From: Piper betle
Lineage: Eukaryota > Streptophyta > Magnoliopsida > Piperales > Piperaceae
DNA: 64,000 nt
Direction of reading: 5' to 3'
Assembly: GCA_033002965.1 (NCBI GenBank)
Contig: JAURVB010012329.1
Coordinates: 41,206-105,205 of the forward strand
The notes under the pieces were generated by a model. It was not told the origin of the DNA. It worked only from the letters and a program-made list of their open reading frames with translations, and made no database searches. Positions within the stretch are counted from its first letter, which is position 1, and each line of letters opens with the position of its first letter. Shown here in pieces: positions 50,936 through 63,599 of the stretch. Made by a program: the position numbers and the translations under genes.

Positions 50936-53900
50936 ATGGCCACTCCTCCCAGCCAGTCCCCTGATCGACTCCCACCCTCCGGTATGTTGGATGTGGCTGC
51001 CCCTGCCCTTTTATATGTTCTCTTTTGGGTTCTGGATTGTGCTGGATCCGTGTTGAAATTGGTGGTTTGATCCGTCCCTTTAGTTGAGGTTGACCTGTGT
51101 TTGTGCTTCTGTAGCTCGGAAGGGATTGTTTGTAGCTGCTTTCTTGATTGGATCTGATTTGCTTTGTGGTTCTTGAATTTGATCTTTTGATCTGTAGGAG
51201 CTGTTTCAAGTTTTCTTCATTGGTTGTGTTTGGAGGTTCTGTTTGTTGCTGATGTCTTTGTGGTACGAAGAAGGGTCAATTGGCGACGTTTGGGAATGCT
51301 GAAATTGGGTGTTTTGGATGCTCGCTTGGTGTGATTACTGAGCTTGCTATGTCACTCCTGTTTTGCTCCAAATAGTTATTGTGGAAAGCCTAGGGAAATT
51401 TGGTGTGTAGGGTTTGAATATTGATTGGTGTTTGTCATATGCCGGGTTATCTTTTTGCTCACAAAGTATGAAATTCTTTATTGATTCTTTGACTCTGAGG
51501 GCTTGTTCTTGCCATTGATACCAAATCCATTGATTGCAGGAATTTGCTTGTACGTGAATAATATGACTGCTTTAATTTGGGATATTGAGGTGTATTAATT
51601 CAGATTTGTACATTAGGCTGTAATTACTGATTAGTCATCTGCTTATTCAATCCGATGACTGCATTTGGCAATGACAGGGCTGTGTGTTTTCTACTTATGA
51701 GTTTAACAAACGTAGCAGAAAATCATGCATAGCTATCAGGGACAGCAGAAAATATACCATGCTAGACTTAGTTTTAAAAATAATAGAGTTTTGTTGGCCG
51801 TTTTCTGTCTCAAAGCAAATATTGGTATGTGCTTCCTGTTTGTGGAAAGAATCTGTTTTGTCATAAAGCAAATCCTATAATCAAAGTTGGAGACCTTTGC
51901 CCTAGATTGTTTTACTATTAACTGAATCTATGGAATCATATAAACAATTATATGATTGCTAAACTTTCTTCTTTTTTTCCATACCAACATAGGCATGGTG
52001 TGATAGTCTCATTAACGACTGTATGATGTTTGTCAGATTCACGATCCCATGTTATTTTGAAAAAAAATGTTGAAGAAAAGCCAGCTTCCACGGATAATTT
52101 AGAGGAGCAGGTGAGCCAACTGACCTATTTGCTCTGAATGGATTTTTTCAGCTTTATATTTATGATACTAATGCTGCATTATGCTCCCTTTGCAATTCTG
52201 CTAGTCTCTGAAAATAGACAATGACAAAGTGGCTACTTCTACCGTTCCACATGGTTCAACTGTCATCGGTCCATCAAGGGACATGGGTGGACCTCTGGGG
52301 GAAACAGGAGGTCAGAGTACCAATTTTTCACCGGGTGTCTATGCTCCTCAAACGCCACCATTATTCTACGGGGGTTTGTTCACATCTACTAGGTTACTGT
52401 TATGACAATTTTACTTCTTTAACACAAAACTGAGAGTTTTTTGTTCTATCTGTCCTTAAAGGTTATGAAAACAGTCCTACCGAGTGGGATGAATATCATC
52501 ACTTCTTGAACGCTGATCCTATTGAACTTGGGTCCGCTGTGAGCTCATATCTCTAAATTCCTTGTGCTTTTTTTATGGTTTCCGCTTATCAGGCATAAAT
52601 GTTTCTACTTCTGTGCCTTAATTGTCTTTTTCATACTTGGCAGGGAATCTATAATGAAAATCCATCTCTTGTATTTCATCCTGGCTATGCCTACAATCCT
52701 CAGATGCCCTATGGACCTTTTTCTCCAGTTACAACCCCTGTACCTCCTGTTAGAGGAGATGGCCCATTGTATTCTCCCCAACAGTTTCCTTTTTCAGGTC
52801 CTTATTATCAGCAGCCTGGGCCACCGAATGTTCCTTATATTACCTCACCATTGCCAGTTTCACATCCTGAACTTCCAGTAGCTGGTATAGATGCACAAGG
52901 TGTCCATCCTTGCTCAAGCTTTTTATTTCATGGTTCTGTTTTTAAGGTGAATGTATGAAGTTTCAGCAAGCTGATTTCCAACTCTGATTTAGGATTTGAT
53001 ATATTTGGATCTGGCGGACCTTGGTCAGAATGGTCTAAATTCTCTGAAAGGCCAAGATCACTCACTCCAGGTCCATCTCCAGTAGCTTCTCCTCAACCTG
53101 TTCCTTCTTTGAGGTCATTTAGTAATAACGGTGCACCCTCGGGCATGGGAATGGTATGCAACATTGTGTAGTTGCTTACCTTGTGTTTGTTTAAGTTTTT
53201 ATCATTTGTAATATTCAGTGTGTTTAATCTCAGGGCAATCAGCAACCAAGGCCTTTTTACAGATCTCCTTTGAACTCCTTTCCTAGAGGCTACCCTCGTG
53301 GTGGGATCTTTCACGATACCGCCGTTTCTGGTTTTGGTGTTGATGGTCGATTTTATGTTGACAAAAGAAGAAGAGGAAGGGAGATTGATTCATTTTGCGG
53401 TTGTAATGTTGCAGTTGATGTGCTTAATGAGCAAAATAAGGGTCCAAGGGCCTCTAGATCTAAGAATGCCGAGCTTGAACAAAGTTCACCTTCGGAGGCC
53501 AAAAGTGGTGAATCAGCTCAAAAGATCAAGAACATTTCATATAATCAGCAGGATTTTTTGACTGAATATGAGGATGCAAAGTTCTTCATCATCAAGTCCT
53601 ATAGTGAAGATAATGTACACAAGAGCATCAAGTATGGTGTCTGGGCAAGCACAACCAGCGGCAACCGCAGGCTGGATGCAGCTTATCAGGAAGCAAAGGA
53701 AAAAGAGGGGTCATGCCCAGTCTTCCTTTTGTTTTCGGTATTTCTTGATCCCAACTTTTACAGTAGTCTTATGATATTCCAAAGTAGAGTTTTTGTGCTT
53801 GTTATTGCGTTCATTTGAAGCAAGTTTCAATATTATTATAATTCTACTTAGAAGAATGTTTCTGATCACCTTGTCAGGTAAATGCTAGCGCCCAGTTTTG

Positions 53901-54606
53901 TGGGGTGGCTGAGATGGTGGGGCCTGTGGATTTTGAGAAGAGTGTAGACTACTGGCAACAAGACAAGTGGAGCGGACAGTTCCCTGTCAAGTGGCATCTA
54001 ATAAAAGACGTTCCGAACAGTCAATTTCATCATATTATTCTTGAGAACAATGATAATAAGCCTGTGACAAATAGCAGAGACACCCAAGAGGTCGACACTC
54101 AATCCACTTTCTGGAATAAAAATTGTTATGTTGAAAGTTTTTATTGGGTTAATAGGTGTTGACAACTTGAATGTACGTGGAATTTTATTGGGTTAGATCC
54201 TAATACTCATTCTCTCTCTCTCTCTCTCACTCTCTCTCTCTCTCTCTCTCTCTTTATCCTGCAGGTGAAACTGGAACAAGGCCTGGAAATACTAAAATTA
54301 TTCAAGACTTATGAGTCGGATGTATCCATATTGGACGACTTCGAATTTTATGAAGATAGGCAGAAAATGATGCAAGAAAGGAAGGCCAGACAACAAGCAA
54401 ACCAGAGCCCTGTCCCTGCAAACCCCGGAAATGAATTTAGGAATTCTCAACCAATTACTGCTGAGTTCATCAAACAGATGCCCCTGAGCTTTGCTCAGGT
54501 TGTTAAGCTGGAAGATAGCAGTGTCATCCAAAATTCTACCGCAGACAAGGGAGGTCCTGTCAACCATTCCGAGGACCCGAATAAGAGGACCTCAGGACCG
54601 TTATAG
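50936..54606 (+). CDS. YTH-domain m6A reader (ECT family)
   Basis: Nine exons join in frame to 613 aa: 50936-50981, 52037-52110, 52205-52373, 52462-52538, 52644-52899, 52993-53153, 53234-53737, 53878-54090 and 54265-54606. Residues 1-370 are a disordered Tyr/Pro/Gly-rich region, as in plant ECT proteins. The YTH domain starts near residue 376 ([20 protein letters not shown]) and ends near 510. Trp398 (GVWAS), Trp455 (VDYWQ) and Trp460 (DKWSG) have the spacing of the aromatic cage that holds N6-methyladenosine (57 and 5 residues apart, as in Arabidopsis ECT2). It acts on m6A-marked mRNA, mainly in the cytoplasm in this family. Intact; a CT microsatellite sits at the last acceptor. Confidence 0.95.
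54211..54253 (+). repeat. (CT)n microsatellite at a splice acceptor
   Basis: A CT run broken once by a CA, ending 11 bp before the acceptor of the last YTH exon. It forms most of the polypyrimidine tract. Confidence 0.92.
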
Positions 54607-54799
54607 GGCAGTCAGAGGTGATTGCGCTCAGGCTTACTTCTTCACCCTTAAATGCATCCGTTGTCTTCATTTCAAGTGTGGGAAGAGGGTGAAGAGACAT
54701 GCTAGAACAAGTTTGGGGTTCATAAAGGAAGTCTTCCTATGTATAGAATTTGACCTCAGCCTGTTCTTTTCAAAATCTGTCCTTGTGATCCGAGATTGA

Positions 54800-55490
54800 G
54801 GTTCCTCCTTGTCTTTGTTTTCTAATAGTTTGCGAGGTTAAGTTTTTAGATTGGATATGTAAAATTGGGCATTAAAAAAGGGGCGAGGGATTTGTAAGAA
54901 AGCATTTGTTTTCTTTCCGTGTAATGTTCAGGACTTCTACGACTGACAAAATGGCAAATAAATGTTAGAAATATGATAAACACGGCTATCCTTAGACCTC
55001 TCCATAGCTGGACCCTTTGTTAGGTTGTATAATTTCTAAAGATTTCCAGGAAAAAATGGGCTTCTCTAAGATGCCCAAAAAGCCTAAATGTCGCCAATTG
55101 CCACAAGTTTATATATACCAATAGCAGCTTATTGTATTTTAAATATATAAGATTCTCAAATTTACTCTTAACGAAATTCTCTCACCAAGCTTGCAGTAAT
55201 TTAATACAATAAATAAAAACGTCCCAACGTTTTATCATTTAACAATAATAACAACAAAGCGAAAACTATCATAGAGAGGCTATTTTATGAAGAACCTTCA
55301 GCTTGAGGGGGAACCAACCAAAACGCCACAACCCATGTACAGCAGACGGTTTACAACGAGTCTAGAAGTCCTTGAAAGTTACTAGTTTCAAATTTTCCAT
55401 CACAGGGTTCCTGGTGTAGGTGCTTCTCTTCCTATCCAGTTGAGAGTACCATGCATACACGTTGCGTGGAATAAAGGGAATGGAGAAGTT
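54800..55490. other. Convergent 3' flanks of the YTH and kinase genes
   Basis: The 3' UTR of the plus-strand YTH gene and of the minus-strand kinase gene meet here. No further gene is seen. Confidence 0.5.
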
Positions 55491-55495
55491 GATAA

Positions 55496-57613
55496 TCAGT
55501 CAGTGGTCATGGGTTGGGTCATGCAGCAACGAAACCGTGCCTTGCGAACATTGGTCATAATTTCCATCTCAGCGTTCTCAAGCATTTGCACAACTTCTGT
55601 GAATGTGGGTCGAACATCAGGGTTGGCATCCCAGCAGCGTGTCATGATTTGCCCTAGCACGGGGAGGCAGTCATTTGGAATGATAGGCCTCACTCCCTTG
55701 TTCACCACAGCAAATGCAGCTTGCACGGCTGTCATGTTCTGGAAGGGGAGCATACCCGTGATCAACTCCCACAACACAATCCCAAAGCTGTATACATCTA
55801 CTTTCTGCGTGTAAGGTCTATGCTGGATCATTTCTCTGCACACATCATAGAAAGGGAAGTGTTATTCAACAGCATGGGGACAAACAGCGAAATTTGAGAC
55901 TATGGATAATGCTAACAATGTACAACCAGTAAGATGGTTAGAAGCAATCAACAACATAAAGAAGTGGCACACCCTAAAGACTGCGATAAGACAACGCAAG
56001 TTTTTAAGTACCCTCACAACATGAAAGGAATATAGAATGAATGCAACTAAACAATTTAGGTTGAATATGCTCTCTCTTCTGATTTCAGTAACATAGTCAG
56101 GAGTCCTAAGTGGCTAGAAATAACTCAACCCCATTCATCATTATAAATCAATCATTCTAACAAAAAAGAAAACCACAAAGAAATTAAATGCCAAGTTCCT
56201 ATATGCTCTTCTTGATACAATCATCTGAAGATGACAACTTAATTCATACTAAAAACAATTATTAAAAATATTCTTGAGATTCAAAATGTACATCTATAAA
56301 ATACAACATCCAAAACCACTAAAAAAGAAAAAGCAAGCATGGAAGTCATGAAAATTGTCGGATACGCTAAATCCTGATCAAACAAGAGAAAATGACAAGT
56401 TAAGATGCAAATCTCACTAGTATGTGTTTCATATTGTGAGACTAAATAGGAACATTTATGATAAAAAATAATATGATAAATATGAAAAGGTCTTTAAGGA
56501 AGTACAAATCCAAAGCAGCTAATGTAAAAAAATTTTCCTTCTTCATCTTTGCCCCCAAAAGAAAGGAAGAAAGCATCATATGCTTATACCAAGTTAATAC
56601 AAGAAGGCACCTAAAGATCAGGCAAACATGTATAAGATTAGTTAACAGTAGCTAATGGATCATTTTTTCGAGTGAAATAATACATTTTGTAAAACTTACG
56701 GAGCCATCCAACGGTAAGTCCCTGTTTCTGGGGTCATTCCTTCTGTTTGGACCTCAATTCTTGCAACACCGAAATCAGCAATCTTTATGGATTTATCACT
56801 TGCTATCAACAAGTTATCCGATTTCAGATCACGATGGATGAAACCAAGACCATGCACATAAGCCATTCCTCTTGCAACATCCAAAGCTTGTTTCACAGCC
56901 AATTTCAACGGCACTGATTTCTTTTGCCGCTTAGTCAAAAATTGCCTGACAGACCCACCCTTTGCATATTCAGTAACTATACACCAAACCATAGGCTTCC
57001 GGCATGCCCCAATAAAGCGAACAATATTTGAATGCTTCAGAGTAGCAAGCATCATCACCTCCTGCGCAAACTGCTGCTCCATTAGTTGTGCTCTCTCTGG
57101 ACTATTGTCTGGCCTCTCCAGGATTTTAATGGCAACATCATCCCCATTATAACTACCTCTATAAAGCTTCCCGAAAGCCCCCTGAGCAAAAGCCACCCCC
57201 ATGTTCAGTTTCCTCAAGTCAATAGTACATTCATCGTAGTTCGTCAACCCTTCCGTGGGATATCTCTCATCCATCAGCGCTTGAGCTAATACATCATCAT
57301 TCACATCGTGGGAGACCTTCCCAGGACGACGGAAAACACTCTGTTCTGCAGTATAATTGTTGTTGGCTGTTTTTAAGCCTGGATGGTTGAGAATGATGGT
57401 ATGTGAGTCATTTGATCCCACACTGCTGTTGTCCACAGACATAGACACAGAACCACACCCGGTGCTTGTTTGCAAGCTCCCCACACTGTCAATCGACATG
57501 TTCGATCCCTCTCCCAATTTCTGATAAAAACCTTGGGTGAAATCATAAAAATTGTTCCCATTGTTGTTATTCCCTATAATCCCAGGAAACTTTGGACCCT
57601 CCACCATCTTCAT
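55496..57613 (-). CDS. Raf-like (MAPKKK subgroup C) Ser/Thr protein kinase
   Basis: Two coding exons, 57613-56700 and 55835-55496, give 415-417 aa. The first ~130 residues are a Ser/Asn-rich N-terminus typical of the Arabidopsis At2g24360 (RAF22)/At4g31170 group. The kinase domain has [11 protein letters not shown] (P-loop, 143-153), VAIK with Lys163, HRDLKSDN (260-267), ADFGVARIE (279-287) and GTYRWMAPE (298-306), the Raf-type activation-loop signature. It ends [14 protein letters not shown]. The enzyme is a cytosolic signalling kinase; RAF22 is linked to abscisic-acid signalling, which is only suggestive here. An AG directly before the second ATG (57607) is a likely acceptor of the 5' UTR intron, so translation probably starts MVEGPKF. 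Confidence 0.94.
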
Positions 57614-57614
57614 T

Positions 57615-58270
57615 CACCCAAAAATAAATAAAATAAAGGAACAACCTCAAAATATGTTTGATTCCTCAAGCATCACAAGCAAACATCCACAGGTCACACC
57701 AGAGAAATCCCCAATTATCCTCCAGCACACAATCCCTCACACACACTGCACAAAAAAAGGAGCTCCTAAAAACCCCGCTTTCCAACAAAAGACGCAACTT
57801 TGCACACACCAAAACCTCAAAAAGCTCAGAAACAGCTCAATAAGTGAAATGCCCACAACAAACCAGACGTCGTCCCCTCCAATTCGGCAGCAGCTCGTCC
57901 CCTTTGAGCCGATTCCTACATCTGCAACCAGATCAGCTCAACCAGCACACCACAATCGGAAATCAAACAAGCAATACCCAACACCAACTCCCCCAAAAAT
58001 CAATTCGAACAACTCCAAAGAGAGAAAAAAAAACCAGGCCTGAGCTCGCAAAAAACCGCCGAATCCGGCGAAACTTACCTCTTTCGGCAGCGAATCGGGA
58101 GGGAAACCGGAAAGGCGATGTCCGGCAGGCGATCGTACGGGAGAGGGCGAAGATCGGGCGTAGAAAGAAGACAGCGCAGCCCCGACGGGAGGGAGGGAAA
58201 GGGGTGGAGCAGGTGTGAGTCGGAGACGAAGAGTAGAAAGAGGAGAAAGGACGGTCTTCGGTCGTCGGTC
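57615..58270 (-). other. 5' UTR intron and leader exon of the Raf-like kinase
   Basis: A GC-rich leader exon ends at a good donor (AGAG/GTAAG, exon end 58079). The intron runs to about 57608. The leader extends to roughly 58260. The region holds no other gene. Confidence 0.6.
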
Positions 58271-58321
58271 GTCTTCCTCAATTTCTATATTCTTTTTTTC
58301 TATACCGCCTTTATTATTAAT

Positions 58322-58353
58322 TATTGTAATTATTATTATTATTATTATTATTT
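58322..58353. repeat. (ATT)n microsatellite
   Basis: About nine ATT units just upstream of the kinase leader exon. Confidence 0.9.
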
Positions 58354-58359
58354 AGATTA

Positions 58360-59600
58360 ACTTAATTTTACTAAATTATATTGAAAAAAAAGTCTTTATA
58401 AATGAATAAATAAAGATTAGACATGTATGAATCATAACACTCGATTATGATTGGAATTTCTAAATTATTATTAATAATATTTAATAAAAAATAATTTGTT
58501 TAGTTAGACCTTCTCATATATTATTTTAAAAATATTAACAAAAATCGACTAATATATATACCAATAGTATTAAATCAAGTTAAGTTCTTATAATAAACTA
58601 TGATGTCACGGACTTTCCCTTTGGGCCCACTTAGGTGGTCCCACAAACTGTAGTGGACCTTTTGGGTGGGAAGGGCAATTTTGAGAAGTTTATGTGCCAA
58701 CGAAAAAATTAAATTGAGATCGCCCGTCATTTTTTTCGTAGTAAAAATAAATACGTAAAGTCTACGTGCTCCTTCCAAATAAATATTTTATTGAAATAAG
58801 TGTAAATTTTATATGATTGAATTTTTAGAGTAAAAAATACGGAAATAATTCACAAGCCGAACAAGACGAATACATTAATTCGAATTTCATATGTGCTAAA
58901 TAATTTCTTAGAATTGAAATAATAATTTAATTCAAGTGAAGCGATTATTTCAAAGTGAATTTGAATTAATATTTTTTATTAAATTCTTAATTTTAAAACT
59001 CAAATTGAATATATCAAATTGAAGGTATTGAAATAAAGAATGATAAAATAATAGTAATTTAAAAAACATAAATAATTTTTAAATACTTCGTATATGTACT
59101 GCACTTTTCTATTTTTAGCTAACCAAGAAAGAATATAGGATTTCACTAGTTTTTTGACCGTGTACTTCTTCTTATTTATGTTAAATATAGAATTCATACT
59201 TACTAATACAAACTTCTTCGTTTTGATGTTGTAAACTAAAATAATATAAAATATTGGGAAGCTAGTTTTGATTATTTTTTTGGGTGTTCTAAGATTATTT
59301 ATAGAGAAAATAAGTTTAACACTTCTCAAGTAACACTTTGAAGGTAAACAAGGAAGAAAACTTTGTGCCAATGGTAAAATAAGGATAAAATATAAATTTT
59401 GTCTACTATCGATCAGTTTTTTATTGTTTCTCTAAACATGCTTTCAGACACTCGATCGAGCTTTCGATCTTGAATCTGATAACCTTATTCTTTTCTTCAC
59501 TCTCTATCACTTAATATGACTTTTAATTCATTAAATCTTTAATCTTCTAGTAAATTTGACATGGTAAAATTTTGTGTGACTTAATTGAAACTCTTGAACC
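58360..59600. other. AT-rich intergenic DNA
   Basis: No gene recognised. A 123-codon open frame (59000-59371, -) is Ile/Lys/Asn/Phe-rich, as expected of chance frames in A+T-rich DNA. Confidence 0.45.
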
Positions 59601-60512
59601 AACAAGCCCATCTATTCTCTTAGAGAAATAATAACTAAATTAACACCAAACTCTTAACCTTTTCAACATTGCATAAGCTTATTAATAGTAACCGTGAATA
59701 TAATAATATCAACAACATAGAAATTTGGCTATTTATTTAAATCATACGACTGTATTATTTTGTCACTTAAACAAAATTGCCTTCCTCATCTAACCATTTA
59801 TGTAATTTAAAGGCTCGTACTACATGTAGCTGACACAATGCATCCACTTGATTATACTAATTTTTCTCGAGTCATTAAACAGTTTAACTTTTAACTTATA
59901 AAAAGTTAACAAGCCCATCTATTCTCTTAAAGAAATAATAACTAAATTAACACCAAACTCTTAACCTTTTCAACATTGCATAAGCCTACTAATAGTAACC
60001 ATGAATATAATAATATCAACAACATAGAAATTTGGCTATTTATTTAAATCATACGATTGTATTATTTTCTCACTTAAACAAAATTGCCTTCGTCATCTGA
60101 TCATTTATGTAATTTAAAGGCTCGTACTAAGTGTAGCTGACACAATGCATCCACTTAATTATACTAATTTTTCTCGAGTCATTAAACAGTTTAACTTTTA
60201 ACTTATAGAAAGTTAACAAGCCCATCTATTCTCTTAAAGAAATAATAACTAAATTAACACCAAATTCTTAACCTTTTCAACATTGCAGAAGCTTACTAAT
60301 AGTAACCATGAATATAATAATATCAACAACATAGAAATTTGGCTATTTATTTAAATCATACGACTGTATTATTTTCTCACTTAAACAAAATTGCCTTCGT
60401 CATCTGATCATTTATGTAATTTAAAGGCTCGTACTAAGTGTAGCTGACACAATGCATCCACTTGATTATACTAATTTTTCGAGTCATTAAACAGTTTAAC
60501 TTTTAATTTATA
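59601..60512. repeat. Tandem array, three 307-bp units
   Basis: Units begin AACAAGCCCATCTATTCTCT at 59601, 59908 and 60215. Each ends near AACAGTTTAACTTTTAA. The copies differ at scattered single bases (for example TAAGCTT, TAAGCCT, GAAGCTT). The third is slightly shortened. Non-coding. Confidence 0.95.
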
Positions 60513-60725
60513 TTAATTAAGATGGGGCAAATCTCGTAAAATAAATAAAAAGTTGATTTAATTGGATGCGTCGGTTCAAACTCGTCATCCATCAGATTGA
60601 CTTGAGCAGCATACAAACGCATCATCACAAACAAAATGGTTAAGACCATCAATCTTATGTCGGGTACGATCGTCCTGGTGGCTTACCCGGGAAAGGTCCG
60701 ATTAAATAAAAAGTAAAGAAGAAAA

Positions 60726-60798
60726 CGACTCTACTGGGGATCGAACCCAGAATCTCTGGTTCCGTAGACCAGCGCCTTATCCATTGGGCCATAGAGTC
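60726..60798 (-). tRNA. tRNA-Arg (anticodon ACG)
   Basis: A 73-nt cloverleaf on the minus strand with acceptor arm GACTCTA/TAGAGTC, D arm GGCCCAATGGATAAGGC, anticodon stem CTGGT/ACCAG with loop CTACGGA (anticodon ACG), and T arm CTGGGTTCGATCCCCAG. No intron. T-rich stretches (TTTTCTTC, CTTTTTATT) follow immediately and can serve as the Pol III terminator. CCA is not encoded, as expected for a nuclear gene. Confidence 0.97.
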
Positions 60799-60849
60799 AT
60801 TACTGCAATGGTGCTGGCAATATTTAATTATCAATATTAATTTACGCAA

Positions 60850-61394
60850 TCATAAGAAATTACGTGTTTAAACGTCGATAAAATAACGAAAACTCGATAA
60901 CGACGGAACCTTTTAAACTTGATTAACAGCCCGACTACAGTGAACTTTTTTAAATAACAAATAATTATGATAAATACCATTAATTGAGTCATAATTAAGC
61001 CATTAACAAGAGTATCTCCGCGGAAGGAAAGGAGGGAGGTTGGCATAGTTTTCATGCAAAACACTTGTTGTCTTGATAGATTTTGATCTTTCAAATTAAC
61101 TAAAATGAAAAACATCATTTAAAATCATTGCTGGGAATTTGAACAATCCATTCAATGATTCATATTCCATTTTTGCATTGTTAACATCATCCGATGAAAT
61201 GAATCGAATGGTCTTTTTCATAAGACTAAACCACCATGCACAATCTAAGGGAAGTGCCCACATTTTCTTTTCTCCATTAAAAACGAAAAGCAAGTAAAAT
61301 TACAGACAATTACAGACAACAGAAGAAACAAGGTTGAGATCCGCAGCTTAAAAAAAGAACGAAACTCAAAATAAGAAAATGATAAGTCCTTCGA
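60850..61394. other. Intergenic DNA and 3' flank of FtsZ1
   Basis: No further gene seen. The part nearest 61394 should hold the FtsZ1 3' UTR. Confidence 0.5.
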
Positions 61395-63557
61395 TCAGAA
61401 AAACAGCTTGCGAGGGCGAGAAGGGGTAGGTGAAGGGCTCACGGTTTCGGCTGTAAGGGGTGCCCTGGCATTGGTTTCTCTTGCTTTTACTAAGTTTGCT
61501 GCCTTCGGATCGGTCAAGAGAGTCTTCTGAAATGACTGTGAAAAACCTGTTGCTATGATTGTTACATGAATTTCGCCTGTGTACCTATCATCTACAACCG
61601 CTCCAAAAATTATATTTGCAGATGGATCAGCCAAACTCGTCACAACCTGTGACAAGAGCAGCAAGGTTAACCGATCCTTCAATGGGTTATAGGATCACAG
61701 AATTAATATGAAGAACTAGTAAAAATACTCCTTGCAGTTTTACCTGAGAAACCCGGTTCACTTCTTGCAAGGTTATGTCCTTCCCTCCTGTGATATTATA
61801 AACAACACCAGTTGCAGATTCTATTGACGAACCAATTAGAGGAGCCAATGTTGCTTGCTCAGCAGCCTCCTCTGCACGGTTCTTTCCAGACGAAACACCT
61901 ACTCCTAGCATGGCAGTGCCCGAATCCTTCATTACTGCTTTAACATCTGCAAAATCAACGTTCACCAGTCCAGGAATCTGAAAAACAGATATCTTCACAT
62001 CATTATACTTCTCAAAGTACCTGAATATGTAATACAAACAGCAGGAAAATAGGACTCAAGTATTCAATACAGAAGACCAACAATACCAAAATAATAAATA
62101 CAAAAATCCTGCATCAAGTCTCAGTATATATACAAAACTCACAGTGATGATGTCAGAAATTCCTTGAACTCCCTAGCGGAGAACATCGTCAGCAAGAAGA
62201 AATGCATCTTGAAGAGGTGTATGCTCATCAACCAAGTCCAACAAACGATCATTGGGTATCACTATCAGAGTATCCACATTTTTCTGTAATTTCTCGATAG
62301 CCTCCAGTGCCTGAAGTGATTTTTTTAGCACATATTAAGTTAAACTCAAGAGTATATAAACAGTCTCTAATCGTTTGTTTATTTTCTCCCTAGAACAAGT
62401 CAGATGTAGGAAGGGCTTATGCACATTTGATGCATCAGAAACATTCATATAAAAAACTACGGAATCAGTAAGCCTCTTACAGAGATATTCAAGGCGCACT
62501 TTTTCATTTACTGAAATGAAAAATTAGCCTTTACGCGAGACAACATTTCTTATTTACAACTAACTTAACACATATTCAACAAATCACAAGAAATAAACTC
62601 TTAATATTACTGTCAAACGACTATAACCTTCTAAAATAGAATTTCAATACAAACACAAATAGATAATGATGATCCAAACTAGAAGAAGGCTCACGGAGTT
62701 AACGAACATCTCCCACACACCAAAAACGCAATTGACAAAGATGCAATAACCTGCAAAGACCGCTTGCGACCCTCGAAGCTAAAAGGATATGTCACCACAC
62801 CAACAGTCAAATAGCCAGCTTCCTTAGATATCTGGGCAACCACCGGAGCCGCACCTGAACCAGTGCCCCCACCCATTCCAGCAGTTATAAACACAAGATC
62901 TGAGTCCTTCAAAGAATTTGATATCGCCTCTTTGGACTCCTCGGCCGCCTGCTCCCCAAGCATAGGATTGCCACCAGTACCTGCACCTCCGAACAAACCA
63001 ACTCTAGCAAATACGTCAAGAAGCCAACTTTCACCACCAATCAAATAGTAACATGATATAAACGACCTATCTAACTTCAAAGAATGCTAAAACAATGATT
63101 TTTCCGATATAAGACACCAAATGCCTGACCTAGCCCTCGGGTTAAAAGCTCCCCAATCTGCAACGGGTTCCTCGCGGCCGAATTAACCAGAGCTTGAGCA
63201 TCAGTATTGATAGCATAAAACTCCACACCCTAACACGACACCACCACCCCAAAAAACACAATCTTTACAACAATTTGAGCTCGAAAACAGCAACGAAAGC
63301 ACGCAACCAACCTGGAGACCGCTGCCAATCATCCGATTCACGGCGTTGTTCCCGCCGCCGCCAACGCCGACGACCTTAATCCGGGCCGACTCCACGGGCG
63401 CGAACGACGCCCGGCAGCAGAAGCCGCCGCTCCGCCTCCGGCGGGGGGAGCAGCACCGGCCGGGAGTGAGTTCGACGGAGAAGTGGAGGCGGTGGGAGGG
63501 GACGGTGTAGTGGAAATGGCAGCCGACGGGGCGGTTGGTAAGTGGAAGCGCCGCCAT
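61395..63557 (-). CDS. FTSZ1: Chloroplast division protein FtsZ1, with an in-frame TAG
   Basis: Six exons: 63557-63312, 63229-63130, 62980-62751, 62310-62143, 61977-61744 and 61646-61395. They total 410 codons with all GT-AG sites intact. The product is a tubulin-like GTPase that forms the stromal Z ring. The N-terminus is a Ser/Arg-rich, Cys-containing transit peptide (about 1-57), followed by [17 protein letters not shown], the tubulin signature GGGTGSG (152-158), [11 protein letters not shown] and [12 protein letters not shown] (T7 loop). The C-terminus PRKLFF lacks the ARC6-binding motif of FtsZ2, as in FtsZ1. Codon 238 (62173-62175) is TAG where the family has Gln in [12 protein letters not shown], a single C-to-T change. 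No other damage is present. As written, the product stops before the T7 loop and would be inactive. The C-terminal linker is shorter than in Arabidopsis. Confidence 0.93.
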
Positions 63558-63599
63558 TTCGCTGGAGCTGGATCGCCGGAGCTCGCCAAGGTTGGGGGC

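Noticed and set aside
59000..59371. 123-codon minus-strand frame
   Set aside because: Ile/Lys/Phe/Asn-rich chance frame in AT-rich DNA with no family features.
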